Below, piece after piece: positions 51,380-61,462 of a stretch of 64,000 nucleotides of DNA (the stretch's first letter is position 1; each line of letters starts with the position of its first letter). Origin of the DNA: Rhizobium croatiense (lineage in GTDB: Bacteria > Pseudomonadota > Alphaproteobacteria > Rhizobiales > Rhizobiaceae); the NCBI RefSeq assembly GCF_019793465.1, contig NZ_JAILYJ010000012.1:170462-234461 (forward strand), read 5' to 3'. Under the pieces are notes generated by a model. It had not been told where the DNA came from, did no database searches, and was given only the letters and a program-made list of their open reading frames with translations. The position numbers were made by a program, and so were the translations under genes.

Positions 51380-52087
51380 ATGGACAAGTCAGTCGGGAGC
51401 GCGGCGGAGGCCGTCTCCGAGATCGGTGACGGCGCGACCGTCATGATCGGCGGTTTCGGCGGTTCGGGCGCGCCGATTGAATTGATCCACGCCCTGATCG
51501 ACAAGGGCTGCAAGGGTCTGACCGTCATCAACAACAATGCCGGCAACGGCCGCATCGGCATCGCGGCGATGATCGATGCCGGCATGGTCAGAAAGATGAT
51601 CTGCTCGTTCCCGCGCTCGTCGGATCCGCGCGCCTTTACGGACAAATATCTGGCCGGCGAAATCGAGCTCGAACTGGTGCCGCAGGGAACGCTGGCCGAG
51701 CGCATCCGCGCTGGCGGGGCCGGCATTCCGGCCTTTTACACGCCGACGGCCTATGGCACCGAACTCGCCGAGGGCAAGGTTATCGCCGAATTCGACGGCC
51801 GCCACTATGTGCAGGAACGCTGGCTGAAGGCCGATTTCGCCATCGTCAAGGCTGCGGTCGGCGACATACACGGCAACCTCACCTACAACAAGGCCGGCCG
51901 CAACTTCAATCCGCTAATGTGCATGGCGGCAGCGAAGACCATCGTCCAGGTCTCATCGATCGTGCCGGCCGGCGGCATCGATCCCGAACATGTGGTGACC
52001 CCCGGCATCTTCGTCGACCGCGTCGTTGCCGTTGCCAATCCCCAGCAGGAAGAAGAGCTCATTCGAGCCGGAGTGGCCTACGTATGA
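51380..52087 (+). CDS. pcaI: 3-oxoadipate CoA-transferase subunit A
   Basis: The 235-residue protein shows the CoA-transferase alpha pattern: 'GDGATVMIGGFGGSGAPIEL', 'GLTVINNNAGNGRIGIAAMI', 'ELVPQGTLAERIRAGGAGIP', and 'FYTPTAYGTELAEGK'. It transfers CoA from succinyl-CoA to beta-ketoadipate together with PcaJ. AAGGAG lies upstream. Its stop overlaps the pcaJ start by ATGA, as expected for a two-subunit enzyme. Confidence 0.94.
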   Translation: MDKSVGSAAEAVSEIGDGATVMIGGFGGSGAPIELIHALIDKGCKGLTVINNNAGNGRIGIAAMIDAGMVRKMICSFPRSSDPRAFTDKYLAGEIELELVPQGTLAERIRAGGAGIPAFYTPTAYGTELAEGKVIAEFDGRHYVQERWLKADFAIVKAAVGDIHGNLTYNKAGRNFNPLMCMAAAKTIVQVSSIVPAGGIDPEHVVTPGIFVDRVVAVANPQQEEELIRAGVAYV

Positions 52088-52788
52088 CCGTCGATAACAG
52101 TCCCATCAATACCCGGGAAGACATCAAGCTTTCCAATGCGCAGATCGCCTGGCGCGCTGCGCAGGATATCGCCGACGGCGCCTATGTGAACCTCGGAATC
52201 GGCTTTCCCGAAATGGTCGCCCGCTATCAGCCGCCCGGCCGTGAAGCGATCTTCCACACCGAAAACGGCATCCTGAATTTCGGCGAGCCGCCGGCGGACG
52301 GTGAAGAAGACTGGGACCTGATCAATGCCGGCAAGAAGGCGGTGACGCTGAAGCCGGGTGCGGCCTTCTTCCACCACGCCGACAGTTTCGCCATGGTGCG
52401 CGGCGGCCATCTCGACGTCGCCATCCTCGGCGCCTATCAGGTCGCGCAGAACGGTGATCTCGCCAACTGGCGGGTGGGCAGCAAGGGCGTGCCTGCTGTC
52501 GGCGGCGCCATGGATCTCGTGCACGGCGCCAAGCAGGTCTGCGTCATCACTGAGCATGTCACCAAGACGGGCGAGCCGAAGCTGGTGGAGAAATGCACCT
52601 TCCCGCTGACCGGTGTCGCCTGCATTACCCGCGTTTACACAAGCCACGCCGTCATCGACATCGTCGAAGGGCGTTTTGTCCTGCGCGAGAAGCTGGCCGC
52701 GATGTCTGAGGAGGAATTGCAGGCGATGACCGGTGCGCCGCTCTATGTCGACGGACCGGTTACCGATCTCGTCGTTCCGAAACTCTAA
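52084..52788 (+). CDS. pcaJ: 3-oxoadipate CoA-transferase subunit B
   Basis: The 234-residue subunit has 'DIADGAYVNLGIGFPEMVAR', the active-site 'HTENGILNFGEPPADGEED' with the catalytic Glu that forms the CoA thioester, and 'AFFHHADSFAMVRGGHLDVA' and 'GGAMDLVHGAKQVCV'. It starts with the ATG overlapping the pcaI stop; a longer frame upstream is not needed. The pcaF gene follows after 10 bases. Confidence 0.94.
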   Translation: MTVDNSPINTREDIKLSNAQIAWRAAQDIADGAYVNLGIGFPEMVARYQPPGREAIFHTENGILNFGEPPADGEEDWDLINAGKKAVTLKPGAAFFHHADSFAMVRGGHLDVAILGAYQVAQNGDLANWRVGSKGVPAVGGAMDLVHGAKQVCVITEHVTKTGEPKLVEKCTFPLTGVACITRVYTSHAVIDIVEGRFVLREKLAAMSEEELQAMTGAPLYVDGPVTDLVVPKL

Positions 52789-52798
52789 AGGAAAAGCC

Positions 52799-54004
<1,206 letters not shown>

Positions 54005-54192
54005 GGGCGCGGTACGTCAGATCCCGAGAGACCGCCACATCCCCAACTCCCGGCGCTCCAGCGCCATACCCACCTTATCACAGGCGCAGATCCTGGGACC
54101 GGATGTCCCATTTGGCCGATGCATCAGGGCAGAATGGTAGCAGGAGAGCCAGGGTACTCGCCGGGGCCGCGTATGACACTCCGCGCGGCGTC

Positions 54193-55131
54193 TCAGCCCT
54201 CTAACACTCTTTCATGACGCTCGCGTAATGAGTTGAAGACGCTTCCGGGCAGCCTTAGTTTCGCATCTTCGAAAAAACGCCGGTTCAACGCGTCGAAGTC
54301 TGCATCCGGATCGGCCGTAAGCAAGGCGATCTCGTCAAAGAAATCCAGTTCGGAGTCCGAAAGCGTTGAATTTGGTGCGGGTTGTGCACCCCACACGTCC
54401 CAGGGCAGGACTTCGCGACCGTTGAGGGTGGCGAGGTCGCGGATCAGGTTACCGGCGACGAACCACAGACCACGAAGCTGCGCGAACTCGATGCCGAACA
54501 AGTTCGGATCGAGTTCTCCGCGCCGGCATCTGCGCCAGGCGTCGGACGCGGTCAAGAACTGGTCGCGTGGAACGTCATGGATGTCGAAGCCAATTCCGAG
54601 CTTGCGGATGAAAACCTGGTCGAGCTGGCTGTCCAACAGCGCCCAGCGTCCATCACTTGCTTTCCAGTATTCGCCGACCCAGTGATCTTCGAATTTGCCG
54701 GGGTTAAAGTAGGCGCCGAAGCCTCCCCGGCCTCGAGCGGGAACGCCGTGGTGGCGAAGGATTGCGATGGACAGTAACATGTAGTGGCGGCAAATGCCGA
54801 CCAGGCGCTTCCCGGGCGCCCGGGCACAGGAGAGCGGACGATCGTCAAGCGCCAGCAACGCATCAACCATCTTCTCGATCGGGCGGATATGGCTTTCGGC
54901 GCGGCGGGCGTCGGGAACCTTGTAACCATAGAGTGGTTCTGCGGCGTGTTCGTAGATCAGCAGAGCCTGCACCGTGCGGGCGACCCCCGATGGATCGGAC
55001 GGCAGCATTTCGAGGAGTGCGGAATGGCGCCCGGGCGAGCTGAAGAGTGAATGCTTCGTATAATGTTGAAGCTTGCGATGCTGAGCGCGGTCGTTGTGCT
55101 CGCAATGGTTGGAAAGGATTTTGACATTCAT
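54193..55131 (-). CDS. transglutaminase-like protein, 312 aa
   Basis: The triad of the transglutaminase-like fold can be placed: Cys114 in 'LVGICRHYMLL', His150 in 'FEDHWVGEYW' and Asp167 in 'WALLDSQLDQV'. The N-terminal part ('DPSGVARTVQALLIYEHAAE') and the tail are helical. AGGAGG lies eight bases before the ATG at 55131. Bacterial relatives are mostly cysteine proteases or of unknown activity; the substrate here is unknown. The gene stands alone between pcaF and a GNAT gene. Confidence 0.8.
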   Translation of the reverse strand: MNVKILSNHCEHNDRAQHRKLQHYTKHSLFSSPGRHSALLEMLPSDPSGVARTVQALLIYEHAAEPLYGYKVPDARRAESHIRPIEKMVDALLALDDRPLSCARAPGKRLVGICRHYMLLSIAILRHHGVPARGRGGFGAYFNPGKFEDHWVGEYWKASDGRWALLDSQLDQVFIRKLGIGFDIHDVPRDQFLTASDAWRRCRRGELDPNLFGIEFAQLRGLWFVAGNLIRDLATLNGREVLPWDVWGAQPAPNSTLSDSELDFFDEIALLTADPDADFDALNRRFFEDAKLRLPGSVFNSLRERHERVLEG

Positions 55132-55457
55132 ATTACAACCTCCTGCGGGGCCAGATGCCGGTTCGCCTGTTCTGCCACAGCGTTCAATCGGGTGTTTGAT
55201 CCGCGTTGCGGAGATTTGAGCGCTGGTTCGTCCGCCCGCGGTGCATCTCAGGCGAGCATCGCGGCATCACGGCACCGGAGCTTTCGGGAGCCGCGAGAAA
55301 GTCGCAGGCGGCGCTGTGGATCTGCGCCAGGCAGGCGATAGCAATTGCACTCGCGGACTCGAAAAAGGTCTGAGGCTGGTTACGCGTGGGGCTTCCGGCA
55401 CGTGCCGGCAGATCCGGGTCGGTTGCGCGCCAGATCAGGCTTCTGTAGAAATCGGGC
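55132..55457. other. intergenic region, 326 bp, no gene supported
   Basis: A minus-strand frame crosses this stretch but would start inside the GNAT gene and lacks a start signal. The promoter of the transglutaminase-like gene lies at the left side and that of the GNAT gene at the right. Confidence 0.4.
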
Positions 55458-55940
55458 ATGCTGATCCGACCCGCAAATAACGACGACCGAAGCGCCATCT
55501 GGAGGATCATCGGCCCGACAATCCGCGCCGGTGAGACCTATGCGCTGGATCGAGATCTCTCCGAAGGTGATGCGCTGGCCTACTGGATGGGACCGGACCG
55601 CGAGACCTTCGTCGCCGAAGAGGATGGCGTCATCCTCGGCACCTATTATATCAAGGCCAATCAGGCCGGCGGCGGGCGCCATGTCTGCAATTGCGGCTAT
55701 ATGACCGATGCCGCGGCGGCTGGCCGTGGCGTCGCCCGCCGCATGCACGAGCATTCGCTGGAGCATGCCCGCGTCCGCGGCTTTCGGGCCATGCAGTTCA
55801 ATTTCGTCGTCAGCAGTAATCGCCGCGCCGTCGAGCTGTGGCAATCTCTCGGCTTCGACATCGTCGGCCGGCTTCCCGGCGTCTTCCTCCATCCGACCGA
55901 CGGTTATGTCGACGCACTGGTGATGTTCCGCACCCTGTAG
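55458..55940 (+). CDS. GNAT-family N-acetyltransferase
   Basis: The 160-residue protein starts 'MLIRPANNDDRSAIWRIIGP' and has the acetyl-CoA loop 'GYMTDAAAAGRGVARRMHEH' with the Q/RxxGxG/A element, then 'FNFVVSSNRRAVELWQSLGF' and 'GRLPGVFLHPTDGYVDALVM'. The acceptor is unknown. It precedes the MFS transporter gene by 126 bases. Confidence 0.88.
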   Translation: MLIRPANNDDRSAIWRIIGPTIRAGETYALDRDLSEGDALAYWMGPDRETFVAEEDGVILGTYYIKANQAGGGRHVCNCGYMTDAAAAGRGVARRMHEHSLEHARVRGFRAMQFNFVVSSNRRAVELWQSLGFDIVGRLPGVFLHPTDGYVDALVMFRTL

Positions 55941-56066
55941 AATTGTACGGAAAAAACATGTGAGGGCGGTGTCGAAATCGCAGCGCTTCAAACGTCATTG
56001 ATCGTAGGCGAGATGCGGCAAGCCGGCCGCAGCTTCGCGATCACTGTCGGCATGGAGGTTGGAAGC

Positions 56067-57281
56067 ATGAGTGTTCCCTATCGTTGGGTCATCGTCGCCG
56101 TCGGCGCTTTGATGTCCTGTGTGGCAATCGGCGCAATGTTCTCGCTGGCGATTTTCCAGGAGCCGATCGCGAGCGCGACCGGCTGGTCGCATGTCGGCAT
56201 TGCCAGCGCGATGACGCTGAATTTCATCGTCATGGGCTTCGGCGGTTTCCTCTGGGGCGCGGCCAGTGACCGCTTCGGGCCGCGCATCGTGGTGATGATC
56301 GGATCCGTGCTGCTCGGTCTGGCGCTGGTACTGGCGAGCCGCGCCGAAACGCTCATTCAATTCCAGCTGACCTACGGACTCCTGGTCGGATTGGCCGCCA
56401 GCGCCTTCTTCGCGCCGATGATCGCGGCGACGACCGCTTGGTTCGACGAGAACCGCGGCCTTGCCGTGTCGCTGGTCTCCGCCGGCATGGGCGTCGCGCC
56501 GATGACGATCTCGCCTTTCGCGCGCTGGCTGATCTCGGCCTATGACTGGCGGCCGGCCATGTTGATCATCGGCATCGCGACCTGGGTGCTGCTGGTGCCG
56601 GCGGCTATGCTGGTCAGGCGTCCGCCTGTCGAGAGCGTCGATGCGGGAAGCGAATTTGCCGCCGAAGGCGCCCGGCCACAGCTGTCGAAAGTCTTCCGCT
56701 CGCCGCAATTCATCGTGCTCGGCCTCACCTTCTTTGCCTGCTGTGCGGCCCATTCCGGCCCGATCTTCCACATGGTGAACTATGCGACGATCTGCGGCGT
56801 CGCACCGATGGCTGCCGTCAGCATCTATAGCGTCGAAGGCCTGGCGGGGCTGGGCGGTCGGCTGCTCTATGGCAGCCTCGCCGACAGGCTCGGGGTAAAG
56901 CCGGTCTTGGTCGCCGGCCTCACGGTGCAGGCGGCAGCGCTTGCGACCTATCTCTTCGTCAGCGAATTGACCGAATTCTACGCGCTCGCCATCGTCTTCG
57001 GCAGCGCCTATGGCGGGGTGATGCCGCTCTATGCGGTGTTGGCGCGGGAGTATTTCGGCCAGCGCATCATCGGTACCGTGCTTGGCGCGGCGACGATGCT
57101 TTCCAGCCTCGGCATGGCCTTCGGTCCTCTTATCGGCGGCTGGATCTTCGATACTTTTGCCAATTATTCCTGGCTGTTCATCGGCTCGGCGATGGTCGGT
57201 CTCGGAGCGGCGGCAATCGCCCTTGCCTTCCCGCCTCTCGCCCGCCAAAAGTCGCAGCCGGCCTTCGGCGTGTCTTCGTGA
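56067..57281 (+). CDS. major facilitator superfamily transporter
   Basis: The 404-residue protein has twelve hydrophobic segments, with the MFS loop 'GAASDRFGPRIVVMIGSVLL' after the second helix and its echo 'YGSLADRLGVKPVLVAGLTV' in the second half. It resembles the oxalate/formate antiporter-like (OFA) group often found with organic-acid genes. The ATG at 56067 has GGAGG eight bases upstream; two earlier ATGs are in frame. It converges with the TetR gene. Confidence 0.88.
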   Translation: MSVPYRWVIVAVGALMSCVAIGAMFSLAIFQEPIASATGWSHVGIASAMTLNFIVMGFGGFLWGAASDRFGPRIVVMIGSVLLGLALVLASRAETLIQFQLTYGLLVGLAASAFFAPMIAATTAWFDENRGLAVSLVSAGMGVAPMTISPFARWLISAYDWRPAMLIIGIATWVLLVPAAMLVRRPPVESVDAGSEFAAEGARPQLSKVFRSPQFIVLGLTFFACCAAHSGPIFHMVNYATICGVAPMAAVSIYSVEGLAGLGGRLLYGSLADRLGVKPVLVAGLTVQAAALATYLFVSELTEFYALAIVFGSAYGGVMPLYAVLAREYFGQRIIGTVLGAATMLSSLGMAFGPLIGGWIFDTFANYSWLFIGSAMVGLGAAAIALAFPPLARQKSQPAFGVSS

Positions 57282-57331
57282 GGCAAACCCCAAGGCTTCT
57301 CTGCGGCGCTGCGGTTGTAAGGGCTCGAACG

Positions 57332-58039
57332 CTACGAGAAATCCGACACGAAACCGTCCATTGTCGTGTTCAGCCGCCCGAGGATCGTCAGCAGAATCTG
57401 CTGCTTGCGGGCGCGCCGCGCCGCAGCAGAGGTCATGTCGGCATCGAAGATCGCCGAGAAGGTGGCGCGGTTGGAAACATTGAAGAAGCAGAGGCCGCTC
57501 AACGTCATATGGATTTCCATCGGCGTGACGACCTGATGGAAGAGCTCCTTCTGGTATCCGAGGCGCAGGCATTGATCGATGCGTTGCAGGATCGGCCGGT
57601 GCAGCTCCCCGACCAGCGACGAGGCCGTTAAGTATTTCGCCTCGTTGAGGTTTTCACTGACAATCAACTTGACATATGTGGGGTGATCGAAGTGAAAATC
57701 GAAGCAGAAATCCACGAGGTTCTTCAGCGACTGGCGGGGATCGTCCTCGCCGAGATTGACCTTCGCCTCCGCGACGCGGATGCGCGCATAGGCATTTTCG
57801 AGCACGGCGACGTAGAGCTTCGCCTTCGAATTGAAGTAGTAGTAGATCATCCGCTTGCTGCGGCGGGTCTTCTGCGCAATGCTGTCGATCGTCGTACCGG
57901 CGTAACCCCGCCGGGCAAATTGATCCTCCGCCGCTTCGAGAATGTCGGCGCGGGTCTGGTCGGGATCGTTGGTGCGCTGCTGCCGCTGATATTTTTGCGT
58001 CGCTTGCGACTTGGCGGATTTAGCTCCACTTTCAGCCAT
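57332..58039 (-). CDS. TetR-family regulator next to the quinate-type operon
   Basis: The 235-residue protein has the TetR helix-turn-helix ('ILEAAEDQFARRGYAGTTID', 'SIAQKTRRSKRMIYYYFNSK', 'AKLYVAVLENAY') after a charged, probably disordered N-terminal 28 residues. The C-terminal domain is helical ('FDFHFDHPTYVKLIVSENLN') and resembles the RutR/PsrA-like group. It is divergent from the ABC permease gene at 58444, so it likely controls that operon; the ligand may be quinate or shikimate. Confidence 0.88.
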   Translation of the reverse strand: MAESGAKSAKSQATQKYQRQQRTNDPDQTRADILEAAEDQFARRGYAGTTIDSIAQKTRRSKRMIYYYFNSKAKLYVAVLENAYARIRVAEAKVNLGEDDPRQSLKNLVDFCFDFHFDHPTYVKLIVSENLNEAKYLTASSLVGELHRPILQRIDQCLRLGYQKELFHQVVTPMEIHMTLSGLCFFNVSNRATFSAIFDADMTSAAARRARKQQILLTILGRLNTTMDGFVSDFS

Positions 58040-58443
58040 GGTTCCTCACTGACCAGCCACATGTAATCGCCCTTATCGCGACCTTTGGCCTGCTTTGCAA
58101 GCATGGTCGTTCTCGAACATTCTCACAACCCTTCAACAGCCGTATCGCCGGTCGACACTGGGACTTCCTTCCCTTTGCGTTTGGGAAAATATGTACTAGT
58201 TCGAACATTTTTGAAGCGACAATATTGGTAGAAAAATAGAAAAAATATGAGAGTTGAATTTCCATGGCTGCAGCCGCTTTTATGTTAAATGGATGAATTT
58301 GCACATTATATAGATTGGAGATGGGAATAAATCGGAGGAGTTGACAGATATTCGATCATTTGGCTATCTTTGCACCAATATGAACATTTGTCGGAGGCGC
58401 TTGGAACGGAGAAGGCGCCTACGGCTGCGGGGAGGGGCTCACA
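58040..58443. promoter_or_regulatory. divergent control region with repeated GAACATT words
   Basis: In this 404-base gap CGAACATT occurs at 58114-58121, CGAACATTTT at 58202-58211 and TGAACATTT at 58381-58389. They share GAACATT and the same orientation. The region is AT-rich from 58200. TetR operators are usually palindromic, and TTCGAA at 58200-58205 is one possible centre, so the assignment is tentative. Confidence 0.35.
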
Positions 58444-59112
58444 GTGAGCTATCAATTCGATTTCAGCGTGATTTTCGACGCCTGGCCCCGGCTTCTCTAT
58501 GGATGCTGGTTGACGCTTGCGATCTCCACCAAGGCGATGGCGATGGGCTTTGCCATCGGCCTTGTCTGCGCAACCTTGCGCCGGACCGGGTTCGGGCCGT
58601 TCGTCTGGCTGGTGAAGGGTTTCATCGAGATCATCCGCAATACCCCCTTTCCGGTGCAGGCCTTCTTCATCTATCTCGGCCTGCCGTCGATCGGCATCAG
58701 GCTGGCGCCCGACACGGCCGCTGTCGTCGCCCTCGGTCTCAACGGCGGCGCCTATGCGGCTGAGATCATCCGCGGCGGGGTGGAATCGATTCATAAGGGC
58801 CAGGTCGAGGCCGGTCGCGCACTCGGCCTGAACGGTTTCCAGGTGTTCCGCCACATCATCCTCAGGCCGGCGCTGCGCGTCAGCTTTCCTGCACTTGCGA
58901 GCCAGTTCATCCTGTTGATGCTCACCTCCAGCGTCGTCGCCTCGATATCGGCGATGGAGCTGGCCAGCATCGGTCAAGAGCTGGAATCGGCGACCTTTCG
59001 CAGTTTCGAAGTCTACCTGACCCTGACCGGTCTTTATCTCGGGATGTCCGCCATGCTGACGGGACTGTTCTCCGTGATCGAGCGCGGCCTTCTCTCCTAT
59101 CCGACGCGGTGA
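58444..59112 (+). CDS. polar amino acid-type ABC transporter permease 1
   Basis: The 222-residue protein has the HisM/GlnP pattern: 'AWPRLLYGCWLTLAISTKAM', 'GFIEIIRNTPFPVQAFFIYL' and EAA loop 'GQVEAGRALGLNGFQVFRHI'. The start is a GTG with GGAGGGG upstream. The stop overlaps the start of the second permease as GTGA. In this context the substrate is probably quinate or shikimate rather than an amino acid. Confidence 0.92.
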   Translation: MSYQFDFSVIFDAWPRLLYGCWLTLAISTKAMAMGFAIGLVCATLRRTGFGPFVWLVKGFIEIIRNTPFPVQAFFIYLGLPSIGIRLAPDTAAVVALGLNGGAYAAEIIRGGVESIHKGQVEAGRALGLNGFQVFRHIILRPALRVSFPALASQFILLMLTSSVVASISAMELASIGQELESATFRSFEVYLTLTGLYLGMSAMLTGLFSVIERGLLSYPTR

Positions 59113-59768
59113 CGGCCATGGTTCAGACACTCGGCCTCAACCAGATCGTCATCTTGCTCGAAGCGTTCCACTGGACGATCCTGCTCGCAGCCATCGCCTT
59201 CGTCTGCGGCGCCATCGGAGGGCTCTGCATTGCCCTGATCCGCACCGCACCGTTCCCGCCACTGCGAGGCACGGCGGCGGCGTTCATCATCATCTTTCAG
59301 GGCACACCACTGCTGATGCAGCTCTTCGTGATCTATTACGGCCTGCCATTGGTCGGCATCACGGTGAACGCCTGGATCGCCGTTGCCGCCGGCCTGACGC
59401 TGCATGCGAGCGCCTATCTGGGCGAGATCTGGCGCAGCACCATCATGGCGCTGCCGAAGGGACAGGAGGAGGCGGCCAAGGCGCTTGGGCTCGGATATCG
59501 AACCCGCATCGTCTACGTCATCCTGCCGCAGGCGCTGCGGATTTCGCTGCCGAGCACGGTCGGTTTCCTGGTGCAACTGGTCAAAGGCACGTCTCTTGCC
59601 GCCATCATCGGCTTTACCGAGCTGACTCGTGCCGGGCAGATCGTGTCCAACGCGACCTATCAGCCGCTCATCGTCTTCGGTCTCGTCGGCGCGCTCTACT
59701 TCGCGCTGTGTTGGCCGCTGTCGCACTTCAGTTTCCAACTGGAAAAACGCTTTGCGAGCGCTCGCTAG
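59109..59768 (+). CDS. polar amino acid-type ABC transporter permease 2
   Basis: The 219-residue permease has 'FHWTILLAAIAFVCGAIGGL', 'AAFIIIFQGTPLLMQLFVIY' and EAA loop 'GQEEAAKALGLGYRTRIVYV'. The GTG at 59109 overlaps the previous stop; the ATG at 59118 is the alternative start. It forms a heterodimer with permease 1. Confidence 0.91.
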   Translation: MTAMVQTLGLNQIVILLEAFHWTILLAAIAFVCGAIGGLCIALIRTAPFPPLRGTAAAFIIIFQGTPLLMQLFVIYYGLPLVGITVNAWIAVAAGLTLHASAYLGEIWRSTIMALPKGQEEAAKALGLGYRTRIVYVILPQALRISLPSTVGFLVQLVKGTSLAAIIGFTELTRAGQIVSNATYQPLIVFGLVGALYFALCWPLSHFSFQLEKRFASAR

Positions 59769-59809
59769 CGCGCGCAGGGAACAACGCTAAAGGGCAAGGA
59801 GGAAGCCTA

Positions 59810-60652
59810 ATGATGAAGAAGTCCAATCTGTTGAGGAAAGCCTGGGGGGCTGTGGGGGCAGTCGGTTTCGGCTTTTTCGTCGCATTCGGTGGGGGCAGCG
59901 CCGATGCGCAGAGCTTTGCGGAACTGAAGGCCAACGGCAAGATCGTGATCGGCATTCAGGGTGAGAACCCGCCATGGGGGTTCGTCGACGAAAGCAATCA
60001 GAGCGCTGGCTTCGATGCCGATTTCGCCAAGCTTCTCGGTGAGGAGATCGGAGTGCCGGTCGAGTTCAATCGCGTCGCCGTCGCCAACCGCATCCCGACA
60101 TTGATGACCAACAAGGTCGATGCGCTGATTGCCGTGATGGGCATGTATCCCGATCGCGCCAAGGTGGTGCAGTTCACCAAGCCCTATTCGGCGATCGACA
60201 TCATGCTGCTCGCCAAGCCGGAGACAAACATCAAGGCGCCGGCCGACCTCAAGGGCTTGCGGATAGCCGTTGCCCGCTCTTCCGCACAGGATACGCAAGT
60301 GACCAAGAACGCTCCCGAAGGCGCGACGATCCAACGCTTCGATGACGATGCTACCGCCATCCAGGCCTTTCTTTCCGGTCAGGTCGATGCGCTCGGTGCC
60401 AACAACACGTACTTCCTCAGCATCGCCAAAATCGCGCCGGACTTCAAATTCGAAAAGAAACTGCAGTTCAACCGGCAATATAACGGTATCTCCGTGCGTC
60501 CCGGCCAAAAGCAGTTCGTCGAGGAGCTGAACGCCTTCATCGACAAGGTGCGCGCCGACGGCCGCCTCGAGAAAATCTACCAAAAATGGCTTGGCCAGGA
60601 CGTGCCCGACTTCCCGGACTCGCTGCCTGATATTCCCTTCACCGTTCAATAA
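59810..60652 (+). CDS. family 3 solute-binding protein
   Basis: The 280-residue protein has a signal peptide ('KAWGAVGAVGFGFFVAFGGG', then 'SADAQ'), and family 3 landmarks 'GKIVIGIQGENPPWGFVDES', 'GFDADFAKLLGEEIGVPVEF', 'ALIAVMGMYPDRAKVVQFTK' and 'LKGLRIAVARSSAQDTQVTK'. AAGGAGG lies upstream. It would capture the substrate for the two permeases before it in the operon. Confidence 0.92.
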   Translation: MMKKSNLLRKAWGAVGAVGFGFFVAFGGGSADAQSFAELKANGKIVIGIQGENPPWGFVDESNQSAGFDADFAKLLGEEIGVPVEFNRVAVANRIPTLMTNKVDALIAVMGMYPDRAKVVQFTKPYSAIDIMLLAKPETNIKAPADLKGLRIAVARSSAQDTQVTKNAPEGATIQRFDDDATAIQAFLSGQVDALGANNTYFLSIAKIAPDFKFEKKLQFNRQYNGISVRPGQKQFVEELNAFIDKVRADGRLEKIYQKWLGQDVPDFPDSLPDIPFTVQ

Positions 60653-60675
60653 CAAAGCCGACGGAGGAAGACGCC

Positions 60676-61446
60676 GTGAATACGATGGCGAAAATTTCGG
60701 AGAATGCCATTGCCGATCCGATGATCGTCATGGAAGAGGTGGACAAGTATTACGGCGCCTTCCATGCTCTCAAAAGTATCAACCTGACGGTGAAGCAGGG
60801 CGAGAAAGTCGTTCTCTGCGGGCCGTCTGGGTCGGGCAAATCGACTCTCATCCGTTGCATCAACTATCTCGAGAACTTCGCCAGCGGACGGGTCGTCGTC
60901 GACGGCATCGAGTTAAAGTCAGGCGCCTCGATCGACGCCATCCGTCGTGAGGTCGGCATGGTCTTCCAGCAGTTCAATCTCTTCCCCCATATGACGGTAT
61001 TGAGGAACTGCATGCTTGCGCCGATGAAAGTGCGCGGAATGAAAGCGCCGCAAGCAGAAGAGATCGCGCGCGCCTATCTGGAGCGCGTGCGCATCTCGGA
61101 TCAGGTGCACAAATATCCGGCGCAGCTTTCCGGCGGCCAGCAGCAGCGCGTGGCGATCGCCCGCGCGCTCTGCATGGATCCAAAGGTGATGCTCTTCGAC
61201 GAGCCGACCTCGGCGCTCGATCCCGAAATGGTCAAGGAGGTGCTCGACACCATGATCTCACTCGCCGGCGAAGGGCGAACGATGATCTGCGTTACCCACG
61301 AAATGGGTTTTGCCCGCGCCGTCGCCGATCGCGTGATCTTCATGGCGAATGGCGAGATCATCGAGGAGGCGCCACCCGAGGAATTCTTCACCGCACCTAG
61401 GAACGAGCGCACGCGTGCTTTTCTCGGACAGATTCTCGGGCACTGA
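60676..61446 (+). CDS. polar amino acid-type ABC transporter ATPase
   Basis: The 256-residue protein has Walker A 'LCGPSGSGKSTLIRCINY', Q-loop 'MVFQQFNLFPHMTVLRN', signature 'LSGGQQQRVAIARAL', Walker B 'VMLFDEPTSALDPEM' and H-loop 'MICVTHEMGFARAVAD'. The start is a GTG with CGGAGGA upstream. It completes the importer. Confidence 0.94.
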   Translation: MNTMAKISENAIADPMIVMEEVDKYYGAFHALKSINLTVKQGEKVVLCGPSGSGKSTLIRCINYLENFASGRVVVDGIELKSGASIDAIRREVGMVFQQFNLFPHMTVLRNCMLAPMKVRGMKAPQAEEIARAYLERVRISDQVHKYPAQLSGGQQQRVAIARALCMDPKVMLFDEPTSALDPEMVKEVLDTMISLAGEGRTMICVTHEMGFARAVADRVIFMANGEIIEEAPPEEFFTAPRNERTRAFLGQILGH

Positions 61447-61462
61447 AAGCGGGAAGAGAATA

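Noticed and set aside
55184..55510. 108-residue minus-strand frame
   Set aside because: It would begin inside the GNAT gene on the opposite strand and has no start signal.
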